This document shows, piece by piece, positions 12,590-31,472 of a DNA stretch of 64,000 nucleotides (position 1 is its first letter; each line of letters begins with the position of its first letter). The stretch is from Cymodocea nodosa (taxonomy: Eukaryota > Streptophyta > Magnoliopsida > Alismatales > Cymodoceaceae): positions 27,101,501 to 27,165,500 of the forward strand of contig CM072335.1 of NCBI GenBank assembly GCA_036874045.1, read 5' to 3'. The notes beneath the pieces were generated by a model that worked only from the letters and a program-made list of their open reading frames with translations, made no database searches and was not told the DNA's origin. The translations under genes were made by a program, and so were the position numbers.

Positions 12590-15500
12590 ATGTGGAGAAA
12601 GCTCCAGACCTCCTCAACTTGGAGATCTGCCTTCATCCACATCCGCCTATCCAATGGCGGAAGCGCCGCCCTCGCAAATCCTCCCCCTCGCGCTCTGCTC
12701 ACCCTCGCCGCCGCCCGACGCCTCTTCTCCTCCGATGCCAGTATGCTTCTTTCTTTTCGTCTAGAAATTTTTTTTAATATAACGTGGATTTACGCTTGGA
12801 ATCGCTTCAAGAGCGGGAACCGTGGATATTGTTGCAGTGAGGAAGAACACCGTGGAGGATGTCATGCCGATTGCCACCGGGCACGAGCGTGAGGAGATCG
12901 AGGCGGAGCTGGAGGTTTGTGAGTGGTTGAGCTTTGGTTGTGTATTTTTTTTTCTTAAATCGCTGGCAGTTATAAGGGATTTTTCTGGTGATGTTTCAGG
13001 GAAAGAAGAGGTTTGATATGGACGCTCCGTGCGGTCCCTTCGGAACCAAGGTCGGTGGCGTGTGTTCTTCTTATTGTTGTCTTTGCATTTTTCTTCTTGA
13101 TTTGGGCTTGTTATTTTATATTAGTTTTGGTTATCATTGTCTCGGTTTCCTTGATTAATTTACAAGTTCAGTCGTAAAGGTCAACGTCCAACCATTTTTT
13201 TCACTAATTTTGTGTGCTAGATTGCCCTTGCACTAGAATATTTTGTTACTTCGATGTATTATGCATTCTATTTATCTATTATTCTGAATAATTCATTAGA
13301 TTATACACGGAATTATCTATTGTTCTGAACAATTTCTCTATTATGAGTTTCTAAATGGACCAGCATTGAAATTATACAGCATTAGCATAGGCGAGATCGT
13401 ACTTATTTAAGGTGGTGGGTCCTTGTGCGACATCATCATACGTTGGAGGCTTGGCTCACTCTGTCTTAATTAAACAGACCTTCTATTGGGTTTGTTTAAT
13501 CAAATATATGTTTTTAAGAATTTTTATTGTAAAAATATTAAATAAATAGTTTAAATTAAATATTACTAGAACATACATAATTATTGAAATACACATAATT
13601 TTTTACTTTTCATTGTTTAATCTATGATTTTTTTAAATCTTAGATGCAGCTTTTTCAACAAAATCAAGAATAATGATGAATGTATATAATTAGATGGTCA
13701 TGAGATTCATAAAAGTAAGATTTTCAAATACTTAAGATTTATAATGAGTAGTATTGGAGAAATTATAGAAGATGTTATTTGTAAAATTAAAGGTGGATAA
13801 AGTGGAGAAATACTTTTTAAGTATTACGTGATAGAAAGATACCCTTAAAATTAAAATGAAAATTTTATAAAATTGTATTTTGCTTGGCTATACTTTATGG
13901 TTCAAACTACAAAGCATGATCATGTGTAAAAAGTTATTATTGTAGTGATGCAAGTGTTTAGATCGATGAGTAGTAATATTCTTAGGGATAAATTAAAAAA
14001 TGATTTTATTCAGAATAGAGTAGGAGTTGCATCGAACAAAGATAAGATGAAAAATCAGCTTAGATGGTTTAGTTATATTTTTCAGAAGCTAAAGAATGTG
14101 TCAGTTATGAAAGTAAAATTAATTAATATAGAAGAAACTAAAAAAAGGTAAAGGAAGGCCTATGACTAACTACTTGGGTAAGGATCATAAGAAAAGATTT
14201 AAATTTATATAACTTAACTGAAGATTTGATCATAGATAAAAATATTTGGGAAGAAAGGATTCGTGTAATTGGTCCAACATAAGAAATATTTGTGGTGTAA
14301 TTGTTGAGTTTCTATCTTTGATGCAGTTCTAATTACTTTTTTTGTAGTCTGTTTTCGTCTACAATTGCCCATTCATTCTATATTTTTGTATTGTGATTAC
14401 TTGTGGTAGCTCTATGGGAATACTGTCTGATAGATTTATATTTCACAATGTACCCACTTGCAAATTTATGCTCAAGGAATCAGGGGCAGTATAAAAAATC
14501 TTATGGATTGTACATTTGATATTTATGCTTCAATTGCTCCTTTTGTTTTTCTGCTGTAAGGAATCTGCAAATCTCCTCATAAAGTTTTCTGTGTTTGTCC
14601 TATGAGAAGCAAACTATTGTGCAACCGGCTAGCAGTGTTCTCTATAAGGTGTAGAAGAGGTGTATTTTCTGAGGGTCACCCAGCCCCTGAATGTATATTT
14701 CCCAATCTATTGAATGAAAAATTATGAGAGTAGGCACTCTTCCTCCTACTGCATCAAAAAAAGGTTTTCTATGTTTATGAAGTTTTTTAATGTTTACCGT
14801 GAATACTTTAAAATTAACTTCATGTATGAAGCAAGCAGTATGGGTCTTTCAAATAATTGCATATAATAAGGTCTCCTTGTTACAAAGAAATGGATGGGAG
14901 GTCCTCATTGTTCTAGAAGAATGGGTGACTTGTGAACTTATCTGTCTAGATCATTTTGAAGATTCTTAATGAGTCATGACTTGCTGAAATAAATGGCAAT
15001 TTTACTTTATTTTTGCACCCTTCAAACTTACGATGACTCAATGTTCCATGTGTTTTCTGGTCACATTAAATTTTTTGTAATAAATTTGTGCAACTTATTT
15101 GTTGGGGTTGTTGATGATTTATTTTTTCATCACCAAAAATTTGCAATGAATTATACATGTTTTGAAGTTCAAAAGAGCCTCTGTTTCATCTTCTTCTGCC
15201 ATTGATTGCACATCTTGTAGAAAGTCTGATTCACTTTATCATAGAACATAGTTGAATGGTTTCATTATGGACCCTTTTTGTCATCTTTCTTTTATTTTTT
15301 TCTCATGAAATGAAGTTGGAAGTGTGTGTTCAGTTCCTTTTGTTTTTTACTTTACCTGCCAGTAGCAGATAGCTTATCTATTCAGCTATATCCTCCTGGG
15401 TGTATTCAATACAAATCATTAGTATCAACAGAAAAGTATTCCTAGAGGTGCCTCTAGCGGCACCTCTAATTTTTCAATTATTTTTTAAAAATAAAATTAG

Positions 15501-17213
15501 TTATATAATTTCATAATCCTTTTCCTGAAAAGGGAAGTCCTAGAGGCACCTCTAAATTTTTAATTATTTAAAAAAAATAAAATTAGTTATATAATTTCAT
15601 AATCCTTTTCCTGAAAAGGGAAGTCCTAGAGGCACCTCTAATTTTTCAATTATTTTTAAAAAATAAAATTAGTTATATAATTTCATAATCCTTTTCCTGA
15701 AAAGGGTAGTCCGCAGATTCTACTCAGAAAGAGTTCATGATCTGATGGAAATTTTTATTTTCATAATTTTATTTTGTAAATCATTTTCACGTGCAGACTT
15801 TATTCAAAGGCCTGCTTGAGATTGTATTGGGACTTATTGTTTAAAGACCTGTTTGATATCTGCTTAAATATTCTAAGCAATAACGCAAATCTTCACTAGA
15901 CATGCTCTTAAATCAGACTGTCAGATGAACAAGTTTGTTAAATGAAGGCTGTGAAGCCACATGATGACAAATAAGTTTATGCTATTTAACCCTGGTTTCC
16001 AGTAATTAGTACCACTTTCATAAAGAACTCTGGTTTCCGGGAAGCATGTTAAAAAGACTCTCGATGAAGACTTTAATGCAAAACTTGCAGTTGTCTTGCA
16101 TGCTATTTATTTTTCGAAATTAACGCTGCAGTGCATGATTTTCGCCTTATGATGTTGTAATTTTATTCAATGCGGTTATCAAATATGCCAATAAAATTTT
16201 GATTCGAAAGTGAGGTCATTTATCCATATGAACGATTCAACATGGGCCTTTATAGTTGGGTTCTGCATATTCTACCTTTAAGGCAGTGTAACTGAATTGC
16301 ATTCCTTAATCAAATTACATTTGGAATTTGATTATAAGAAATTGTGTTTAAGTAGATCATTCTACTAACTAAACATGACTTTAAATGATAAAATTGTTTA
16401 TTTTTATAATGTAGTTATGCTTTTCATTTGTCAGCAGATGTTATAATGTCATTAATTATTGCAATTTAATTGCAATACGTGTAAACTTAGGACCAACAAA
16501 ACCGGGTATGTAAAGCATTAAGACTTGAGAATTGCATCACGTCAGGTTTCTGATAGCTCTAAGCTATGTAATGTTATGCTTGTTGTTATTCATCATATAG
16601 CACTTCATTCATACAATGAAGAGCTGTATATCCTCTAGAGTCAGTACAAAGGTAGCACAAAAGGTTACTAAAAATTGGCCCAAATATCACTTTTCCTTTT
16701 GTGTATGTGGCTATTGTTACAAGTGATGATTCACTGCTTTCCACATTTTTTTCCCTTATAGGAGGCTCCAGCTGTTATTCAGTCCTACTATAATAAGAGA
16801 ATAGTTGGTTGCCCTGGTGGCGAGGGTGGTAAGTGCGTTCAGCATTCATTCCTAGCCTAGTTTGTTAGTGGTTCTTTGAATTGGAAGCATTTATCGTTTG
16901 CACAAATTTAAATGTTTTGATAATTGAACAGAGGACGAGCATGATGTTATCTGGTTTTGGTTGGAGAAGGACAAGCCATACGAGTGCCCAGTCTGCTCAC
17001 AGTATTTTGTGGTAATTTAAATTCTTTACCCAAGTCTTCACACATACTTGGTGATACAAAATGAAATAGAGCTGTCTGGTCACATGCCATCCTCCCACTG
17101 CTTCTAGACTTTGAGATATTTCCTAGATTTAACGTCTGAATATTTTGCAGTTGGAAGTGGTTGGCCCCGGTGGCCCTCCCGATGGACACGGCGATGATGA
17201 AGACGACCATTAA
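12590..17213 (+). CDS. COX5B: Cytochrome c oxidase subunit 5b, mitochondrial
   Basis: Exons: 12590-12740, 12814-12914, 13000-13050, 16762-16828, 16932-17011 and 17151-17213, giving 170 residues. The product is a nuclear-encoded zinc-binding subunit on the matrix side of respiratory complex IV. Residues 1-50 (from MWRKLQTSS, with many Arg and Ser, to RRLFSSDA) look like a mitochondrial presequence. The mature part has VEDVMPIATGHEREEIEAEL, FDMDAPCGPFGTK, IVGCPGGEGEDEHD and ECPVCSQYFVLEVVGPGG, matching plant COX5b. The CPVC pair and the upstream GC residues are the expected metal-site cysteines. The ATG at 12590 gives the family's usual MWR start. The exon 2 acceptor (after 12813) was chosen to keep the frame and is the least certain junction. 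Confidence 0.93.
13700..14282 (+). mobile_element. LINE (RTE-like) reverse transcriptase C-terminal fragment
   Basis: Reading the plus strand gives, in order, FKYLRFIMSSIGEIIEDV, then KFYKIVFAWLYFM, then LRDKLKNDFIQNRVGVAS, then KDKMKNQLRWFSYIFQKL, and finally RIRVIGPT with a stop at 14280-14282. The usual family forms are FRYLGSIIxxDGEIDEDV, KGKFYRTAVRPAMLYG, KDKIRNExIRxxVGVAPI, EKMRExRLRWFGHVQRR and RIHVADPT. The order and spacing are right. Several stops and shifts separate the blocks, so it is a dead, 5'-truncated copy in the sense orientation of COX5b. Confidence 0.8.
15451..15712. repeat. Tandem repeat, about three copies of an 86-bp unit
   Basis: The unit starts CCTAGAGGCACCTCTAA and contains TATATAATTTCATAATCC and CCTTTTCCTGAAAAGGG. 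Copies begin near 15453, 15539 and 15625, an exact spacing of 86 bp, and are almost identical. At the left edge AGAGGTGCC and GGCACCTCT form an inverted repeat, and each unit also carries the CCTTTTC/GAAAAGG palindrome. It lies inside a COX5b intron. Confidence 0.9.
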
Positions 17214-19442
17214 GGAAATATCTGCTTTCTTGTCTAGAATAAGGAACGGTGAGACTGGGCTAGATTCTGATACAATGTTTAGCGATTGCGAACGAGTTAG
17301 GACATTGTGTTTATTTCATGTCGTTTTGTCAGTTTCCCTTTCCTGGCCCAACCATGTTTCTTTGGGCGATTTTTTGGCATTCTAAACCCGAGATTCTTTG
17401 GGCTTATCAACTCAATCTGCAATAATTTGGTGGCCGTAACGGATGCATTCTCTCGTTTCATTGAAGGTTTGGAATTCCGGTCATGATGGTCAGAATTTCA
17501 TTGTTATCTTACAGAAACTCCAAATCATGTCGATGGAGCGGTGTACTCGAGAATCCAATTTCCCTGGTTTTGACGTAGGAAACTTGTAGCTTACAAGCAA
17601 TCACAAGTTACAATTGAGTATTCTGTGGATTTTGGACCATCAGCTTGGGAACATCTATTTATCTAGATGTGACGTCACATACAAGCCCTGCCACAAGATT
17701 TCTGTAGAAAGCAATTGTTAATTATGTCTGTGTTCGTCACTCGTCAAATGGCAAACTCACTCGATCGTCAGTGGTTTGGGAATTGTTTCATTTTCTATTA
17801 TTTGCGTTGAATACGTGCATCAGTGGAATTCCATGTACTTTTTTTAAGCAGTGACGATGGATACTCTTCTCACATCCGTCTGCTCCTCGTACTATCGGTT
17901 GCACTATCGCTCACCGATTGTCACAGTGACGTCCTATACCCGGTAACCTGTCAAGCTATACATCGAAACACAATTATAATATCGTTTTTGCAATAGATAA
18001 TGAAATGCGCAAATATTGAAAGATCTCTGTCATGCCAACCACGTATCAGAAGCACCTGCCCCACTACAGTCACTGTTCAGCCAGCAACGCTTACGGATTC
18101 ATGGTAACGTTTATTTCTTTTGTTCAATATAAGAAAATATAAATTAACGGCAAAAGTCACGATGGGAGAAAATACATACAAGTAAAAAAAGAACAACGTA
18201 AGAAGAAAAATGGAAGAAAACAACGACAAAGGAGTGAAAAAGCTAGATTTTTTCAGGTCCAATCTCCATTTCCTTTATCTAACTTTCAAGAATTTGATTG
18301 ACCTCAACATCAATTATATTAACAGAGTTATCAAACGGCAAGGAAACATGACGTACTCATATCAAACGGATTTCATTTACCGCTTCCGCACCTGCGTACA
18401 AATGTTCTAGAAAAAAATTTAAGGTTTATTAAAATTAAAATTTTGAGAAACATGAAAATAAATATTATTTATAAAAGAATATTATATATCGTTGTAAAAA
18501 GACGGTTGTGGGTTGGCACCACACGCCCCCACGTGTACGATTCCGTGGGGGACCCGTGTCCGGTCTCACTTTGAATCGCATCTTGCTTTCTTTCGGGAAA
18601 GAAATTTATAATATTGGAAAAAAAAAATGGCTTCACTTTTCATGCACGTTCTTGGCAAATGATTACGTTTTGAGCTGTCTGCCTTTCCTCTAATTTCAGT
18701 TTTTTGTTTTCATTTTTAAATCAATTGTAATATTTAAATTGATTAAAGGTAATAATATTCGTAGTTTATATTTAATTAATAAATATAAAATTATTATCAT
18801 TATCAAAAAAATATTTATTTATTTTTCTATCCTAATATTTACGGGCAGAAGATAATAGCCTTCGAAACGTGGTTAGGCCAATTAATTTAAACATTCTTAT
18901 TTTAATTCCTTAAAAAATGTTTGATTTGCTATTTCCAATAACATTTCTACTGGAACAATATAAAATCCCCTTTCTCTGTCAACTCATTTCAATAGAAATT
19001 GAGAGAAACGACGTGGCAGATCATTTAAATTACAACAATAATACCATTTAAATTAGATAGTAATATATCTCCATGTTACTTTATTACCACAGTAAATCAA
19101 TTCTAAGTATAATAAGTAATTAAGAAACATAAGATAGTTAAAATTGTATGATTGCAAAGTATTTATTAATAATTCCGTAAATTTCTTATAAACATAAAAT
19201 GTGAAAAGCTTTATTCTTTATATCATCGGACGGTCTACGTCCACAAGCGGCGAAGTCGTCCAAAGCCCCACCGCCCGATGCGGATCCGCCATTAATTTTG
19301 TCCTTAAAATAGAAAAGACACGCAACAATGTCGGAATGGTCGTCGTCACCTCCACCTCTAATAATATTTTATTTTCTTTTAACGAAATTTGGAAAATGAA
19401 ATACCCGTGAATAGAAAGGAGGAAGAAGGGAGAGGCAAGGAA
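17214..19442. other. COX5b 3' UTR and spacer to the first actin gene
   Basis: I see no gene here. Around 18525-18550 CCCCCACG and CGTGGGGG form an inverted repeat that includes a CACGTG G-box. The spacer is otherwise AT-rich until the actin promoter. From about 19200 the sequence is GC-richer, and CACCTCCACCTCTAATA at 19347-19363 recurs upstream of the second actin gene (near 26235). Confidence 0.6.
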
Positions 19443-19553
19443 CATATAAGAGACGGGTGCGGGGTTGGTGGGCTGCGAGGTTGCCACGGCGCCAGGAGGA
19501 AGGAGGAAGTTCCCCAGATACGCATCGCACCTCCAAATCTAGGTTCTCCGAAG
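19443..19553 (+). promoter_or_regulatory. Core promoter and non-coding first exon, actin gene 1
   Basis: CATATAAGAGA at 19443-19453 is a TATA-like box, shared with the second actin gene. A non-coding leader exon follows, containing CTCCAAATCTAGG, and ends CTCCGAAG at 19553, before a GT donor. A 1.34-kb leader intron (19554-20892) precedes the coding start, as is usual for plant actin genes. Confidence 0.75.
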
Positions 19554-20901
19554 GTATACTTCCACTCTCTACCTTCCGATCTGTGATTCATATGCAGATC
19601 TGCCAAGCGATTCTAGTTTGTTCGTTTGAAATGATCTGGACTTGATTGATCTTATGGTTTGAAGGTGTTTTCTCTTCTTCTTTTCTGTCTTCGGAAGTTG
19701 CGATTTTTCTTGTTCGAGATGGATTTTGTTTGGAGCAGATCTGGTGTTCTGCTCGTTGTTGTTTTTGAACTGTTGAGTGCCTGCTTGCTTGCTTGTTCCA
19801 TCTTACGATGCTGATTGGATTTTTGACGCGTCTGTTTGTGTGTGTTGGGGGTTTATTTGCGGGTTGTTGTGGTTGTATATTTCATCTGCACAGTATGTGC
19901 GACAAGGGAGTCATTAAGTGGGATTACGAAGGTTGAATCGGATTTGTCGATTTCGGTGTTCGGGGGAGGGGGGGGATTCTGCTTCTTGATATTAGTGATG
20001 GTTCAGTTTTTTTGTGAGTCGTCATATGTACGAGTTGCAGATCGTGGAGCCTTATCACATCCTCTGGAGTGGTTCCGGTTTACGACGTCTAGTTTTTCAA
20101 TCTAATTACTTGTTTGCACATGCATTTGGCATTTCCTCCTGCACCGCTTCGGTTGAAAACAAATTTTGATCGATTGTTCTCTGAATCACGAAGTAATGGA
20201 CTATGGCTTTTGTTGTAATACGATTAGGATAAAGATACTTGGCAAAGATTACTATTCTTCTCTTTACCGTTGAGGTTATCCTTTGAAGTGTGACTTTTTT
20301 CAAGATTTTTGATGGGTTTTCATTGAATTTTAATTGTTGCCCTTGTTCTCATTCCTTGGCTTCCCTCGTTGCATCACTTACTGCCCAAGAAATATTCTTG
20401 AGTAATTTCTTTTTGGGACTTATGTTAGTTAGTTAAGCCTCCATGTTTCCTCACCTGATAAAAACCCACTTTTTCCATATCTAATGGAGCTTGTGCCTTG
20501 CTTTATGCTCAATTGTAAAAATGAGCTGAACACAATCAATTCATTGTTCAATTTACATTCTTGTGTGAGATCAAAGGAGAATTCATGAATATACTTGTGG
20601 CCAAAAAACAAGTTAGTAGCTTCAATAAGGATCACTATTTGACATATAACCACCAATTTATTACGAACTGCATGAATCTACAAGATGAGGCCAATCTCTT
20701 TTGAAGTTTAGACTATTGTGCAAATTATGAAGATAATTTTGGTAAGACTATGGTTTGCTTATGTTATTTTCATAATGATATTATAGACTTTTTTTTTATC
20801 AAACAGCAATTGAGATATACAATTTGACTGTGGCCATTTTGTTCATGAAAGTTTCAGTCAAGGTTCTGAAATTAGTACCTTTTTCTTAGCAGAGATAAAA
20901 C

Positions 20902-23255
<2,354 letters not shown>

Positions 23256-26200
23256 TCTCGTTTTCCGGAAAGGAGGGAGAGAAGACAACGTACGTGATTT
23301 TGGTGCTGGCTGGGTGTTATCATCATCTTCTAGCGTGAAGATGATGATTGATGGATCGATGTTTTGCTTATTGTGTCGCTTGGAAGAAATTCGCACTTTT
23401 ATTCTTTGTTAGTTATTGTTGGTCGTCGATGGGAGATGGTGTAGGCTGCTAAGAAGCATCTTGTTGCTGGCTGGTATTGTCGCTATGGTGTGTATTGTAC
23501 CTGCGCTTTTCTTCTATAAACCTAATAACGTTTGATTGTCCCGTCCTTTTACGATATTTTAAGGTTGTATTCTTGTGGCATTTGTTTTCCCTAAGTCTGT
23601 ATTGCTTCGAGTCTGTGCAATTAATTGTATTGGTTTGAGTCCTCATTGTTTTCCCTTAATAAGATTTGGGCAAAAGCTGAGAATAAATAATGTTGTGCAA
23701 AAGTGTGCCTTCTCGAACGGACAGACTTATGGGCCTCTGTAAATGATAATACTTTTAGTCGGCCACATGGAGGTTAGGAATACACACTTGACTTGTCTCA
23801 TTTTTTGAGGAGGGGTTTGTATTTAGTTTTCCAAAGTTTCTTATGTTTGTATATGATAGAATTTCTTAAGATTTTCTAAGGTATTTATTTTCTCAACCTT
23901 AATAATCCTTTCGAGGGGAAACCTTCAAACATTACTGTAGTCGTCACTTCCTCTACATGTTGCCCAATTGGTTTCCTCCTTCTATTGTTTGCTCGCTCGC
24001 ACTCGCTTGCTAACTTTTGCGTTGCTCACTTGTGAGTGTCGTCCAATCAACTTCCTCCTTCCATTGCATCGCACGCTATCGATTATCCCACGCGTCTCGC
24101 CTGATCAACCTCCGATGGCATCTCAAAGGGTTCAAGTTGAGTTGTGTGTCGTAATAAAACAAACACCCACCTAATCACATGGAGCAACATTCTTGACCAA
24201 TCAATAGTCATGTCTACGAAAGTCGTCACTGCAAGGAAGGTGGGATCATCAGACCAAGGTTTGACGACTCTCCCTTGATCAATCGACCCTACCGAGAGCC
24301 ATTGTTGTTCGATCGAGCCAATGTTGCAGAGGAACGAAGCGAGGATGAAGAAAGAGCTGGTGGTTTGGGCAGAATATTATACATATATATATATAAGTAT
24401 AAATAGTCGAAATATTATATGTGAAATCGTGAAACTCAATTTTTCTCTTGGTAAAGTCAATGGTTAATGTAAACGAGGATTTAGAACTTCCTATAATATA
24501 TGCAGTACATTTTTTTCAATAATTTTTTATGGAGAAATTTATTTCATAACTTAACATCTTCTATATATACAACTAAATTCTTCTTTTTAATTATAAATTG
24601 TTAGTATATAATATATTTATTTAAAATTTTACTTTTTAAATTATAATATTTAATATTGAATATATTAAAAATTCAATGTTAATGTATTTTTTTTCATTTC
24701 TTGATATACATAAATACCTAAATTTCTATCATTTCTTAAATAACATTTTATTTCTTATCATATCTTATTATTTTCCTAAATTTCTATTTGCTGTATCTTC
24801 CTACATTCGAAGGAGCGATACGTTAAATCATACAATTACATACATTCCTTTTTCTCTTAATCAAGATGATACCACTCCCGGTAAGATGAGGCCATGGCTT
24901 ATCATTCTTCAATTCTCTCGGTAATTCTTTACTTCGTCGTCTGAAATCGTTTAACGTGACTTTGCCCCATGCATCTCCCGAGAAGTTTGGAGTTTAATCA
25001 CAAGGTGGAACGTTAAAAATAGGATGTGAGTTTGAATTCAAAATTAAAAAAAGATAGCGAGGATCCTTCATCCATCCATTAAGGTACATGTTTATATTTT
25101 TACAAAAAAAAAAAAAACCTTACATTATAAATATCTGTACGTAATTTTATATAGATGAGAATAAATGTCTCAATTTGATGATTAAATGATAATTCGACCT
25201 ATACATATGTAATACACCAAAATAAATCTAAATATTGTTATATCATTCAATATTATTATTAATGTAAGATAACTATTATAATGTTATAATTTCTTATTTG
25301 ATATTACTATTTCATATAACAATACAAAATTCAACGTATGAGCTAAAACAAACAGCGCCTTAGGAAAATATCCCATATTTACTTTGTGTGAATGAATAGG
25401 AAATTTTTCTTCCCAAAAATAATAGGAAAATTTTCTACCATCATCGTCTCGTTCAATTTGTTATATTTTAAAAATAAAAATTTAATTATATAATCAGTTA
25501 ATCTATAATGTAAAATACTTTGTATTGAAATTTTAATTTATTCTAAGTTACACTTCTTCTTTTTTTGTATTTTGAAATTACCGGCTGAAATTGAATAAAA
25601 AGGCATCGAATTTTATGATCTTTAGATAAAGGATCGATAGTTAAAGGTAAGAATTTTTCCATGTATTATAATCAACATACAATAAAATTTATACATCCAC
25701 TTCTACTTCCTCATGTATTTTTTGAGGATAAATCAAAGTAATACTAGGAAAATTGACCAATTGGATCTCCATTGAATTTGACTATTAAACCTATCAGTAG
25801 GTTTATCTTTAAAATAACGGGGATTTACATGTATACTAACAAAAACAATTAAAAAAATACACATATACCATTCATCTTCAATTTTTCATACAGCTAAATC
25901 ATTTAATTGACACGTTTAGTTAGTATGTATTTTACCGTCTGCTATTGATTTTCTGATTTTTTTAAAGGATAAAATCTTCTATCTATTGATTAGTATACTC
26001 ATAAATTTACTTTTCTTCTTGCTCAAGCAGAAATACAATATGCTTGTTTTCATGAAATAATTGGAAAAGTTAACGCTAGTGGATTAGATTTAAACCATTG
26101 TTGATTTATTAACGTAACCTTGAAGGTATTTTTGTAAGAAAAATTAGAAATAAATAAAATATATATGTACTTTTACAAAAATACGAAAACTTAAATTTAC

Positions 26201-26343
26201 CATTGATTTCGATAGAAAAGCGGTACTGAGGCGCCACCTCCACCTCTAATATTAGCTCTCTCTCTCTTTTTTCCATTTTAAATATTTTTCAAAAAAAGAA
26301 AGATCTAGAGATATAAATTAGCGGGGCAAAGGGGGAAGCCAAG
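23256..26343. other. Actin 1 3' UTR and AT-rich spacer between the actin genes
   Basis: The 3' UTR runs to about 23700. From 24400 to 26200 the DNA is very AT-rich with homopolymer runs, and I see no gene or named element. A promoter-proximal block CACCTCCACCTCTAATATT near 26235 matches the block upstream of actin 1. Confidence 0.6.
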
Positions 26344-26441
26344 CATATAAGAGAAGGGGGTTGGTGGGCAGGGGCTGCAGGACGAGGACGAACGACGCAG
26401 CACTGATCCACCTCGCATCTCCAAATCTAGGGCTTCCGAAG
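26344..26441 (+). promoter_or_regulatory. Core promoter and non-coding first exon, actin gene 2
   Basis: CATATAAGAGA at 26344-26354 repeats the TATA-like box of copy 1. The leader exon contains CATCTCCAAATCTAGGG and ends CTTCCGAAG at 26441. The leader intron (26442-27658, 1.22 kb) keeps only scattered similarity to that of copy 1. Confidence 0.75.
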
Positions 26442-27667
26442 GTATGGTTCCACGGCCACCTCCCATTACGTGTTTGGTATGCAGATCTGTCCCTAGGGTT
26501 TCAGTCTAGCTCGCTTGAAATGGCGTGGACGTGCTTGATCTGTTGTTCGGTGGTGTTTTTCCCCGTGATTTCTGTCGCTGAAAGTTTCGACGTTTTTCTT
26601 TTGGATGATGGTCTTCTGATGTTTTTGCTTGGATCAGATCTGGTTTTCTGCTTGTTGTGGTTTGTACCGTGAACTGGTTACGTTTTTGAGACATCTCTCT
26701 GTGCATGGATGGGGTGGTGGTTTCGGTAAGGGAGTCATTGAATAGGAACCTGGAGGTTGAATCAGATTTGTCGATCTTCGTGTTTGGGGGAGATCTGGCT
26801 TCTTTCGCACAGATCAGTTTTGTTCGTGTCACTTCGCGTACACGTGTTGCAGCTGATCTTCCTTTTCACGTCCTCTGGAGTGGTTTTGTTTTTACGTCGT
26901 GTTGTTTTCCTACCTAGTTGTTCGTCTCCACATTTCCTTCCGCACTGCTTTGGTCGAAGGCAAATTTTAATGGTTTATTCTCTGTATCATGAAGGGCTAG
27001 ATGTACCTGCAATAGATTTGTATTTTTTTTCTTCATGTGATCCTTCAAGAGCGAGTCTTTCGATGGATTTTAATTGCCACTCTTCTTATTTATTCTGCCC
27101 AAGCAATATTCTTGAGTAATTTCTTTTTGAGGCTCTTTTTAATCTGTTACCACCTTTTGTTTATTTGTTTTATTATCAGGTTCATGTTTCAGATTATTGG
27201 TTAAGCTTGCATGTTTGCAAATCACCAATTTCTCACTTGATAAAAATTTACTTTTATAATTTTTCTATAGCAAATGGATCCTGTAACTTGCTTTTTTCCT
27301 AACTGCACGATTGAGTTGATGGCAATTAATTGGTCGGTTCAGATAAATTTGGCCACCAATTTATGTCAGATAAAGTGATCATTCTAAAACACGCAAGTTT
27401 CTTGTACAAGCCGTTAATTTTCCACCAATTTATTGCAAATGATGTGCCACTGTAAAACGAAGCCAATTTTTTGTGTTTTGGCCTACTGTACAAAATTAAG
27501 CTTCACAAGGATGAGGTTGATTTATGATATTCTCATGATGATGTTTTATCGTAGTCGATCAGAATATACAATTTGACTTTGGTCATGCCATCCACAGACC
27601 ACAGCTTGCGAATTATTTTGAATAAATTGATTATGATATTAATGTCATTTTCTTACAGAGATAAAAG

Positions 27668-31472
<3,805 letters not shown>

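Larger units (their letters stand above)
13051..16761 (+). other. 3.7-kb intron of COX5b
   Basis: This intron holds the LINE tail fragment (13700-14282) and an 86-bp tandem repeat (15451-15712). Elsewhere it is AT-rich and shows nothing I can name. Confidence 0.8.

Noticed and set aside
12356-12702. Minus-strand frames at the COX5b start
   Set aside because: They are GC-rich shadows of the COX5b leader and presequence exon.
15451-15712. Repeat array considered as CRISPR-like
   Set aside because: The units are contiguous without unique spacers, in a plant intron.
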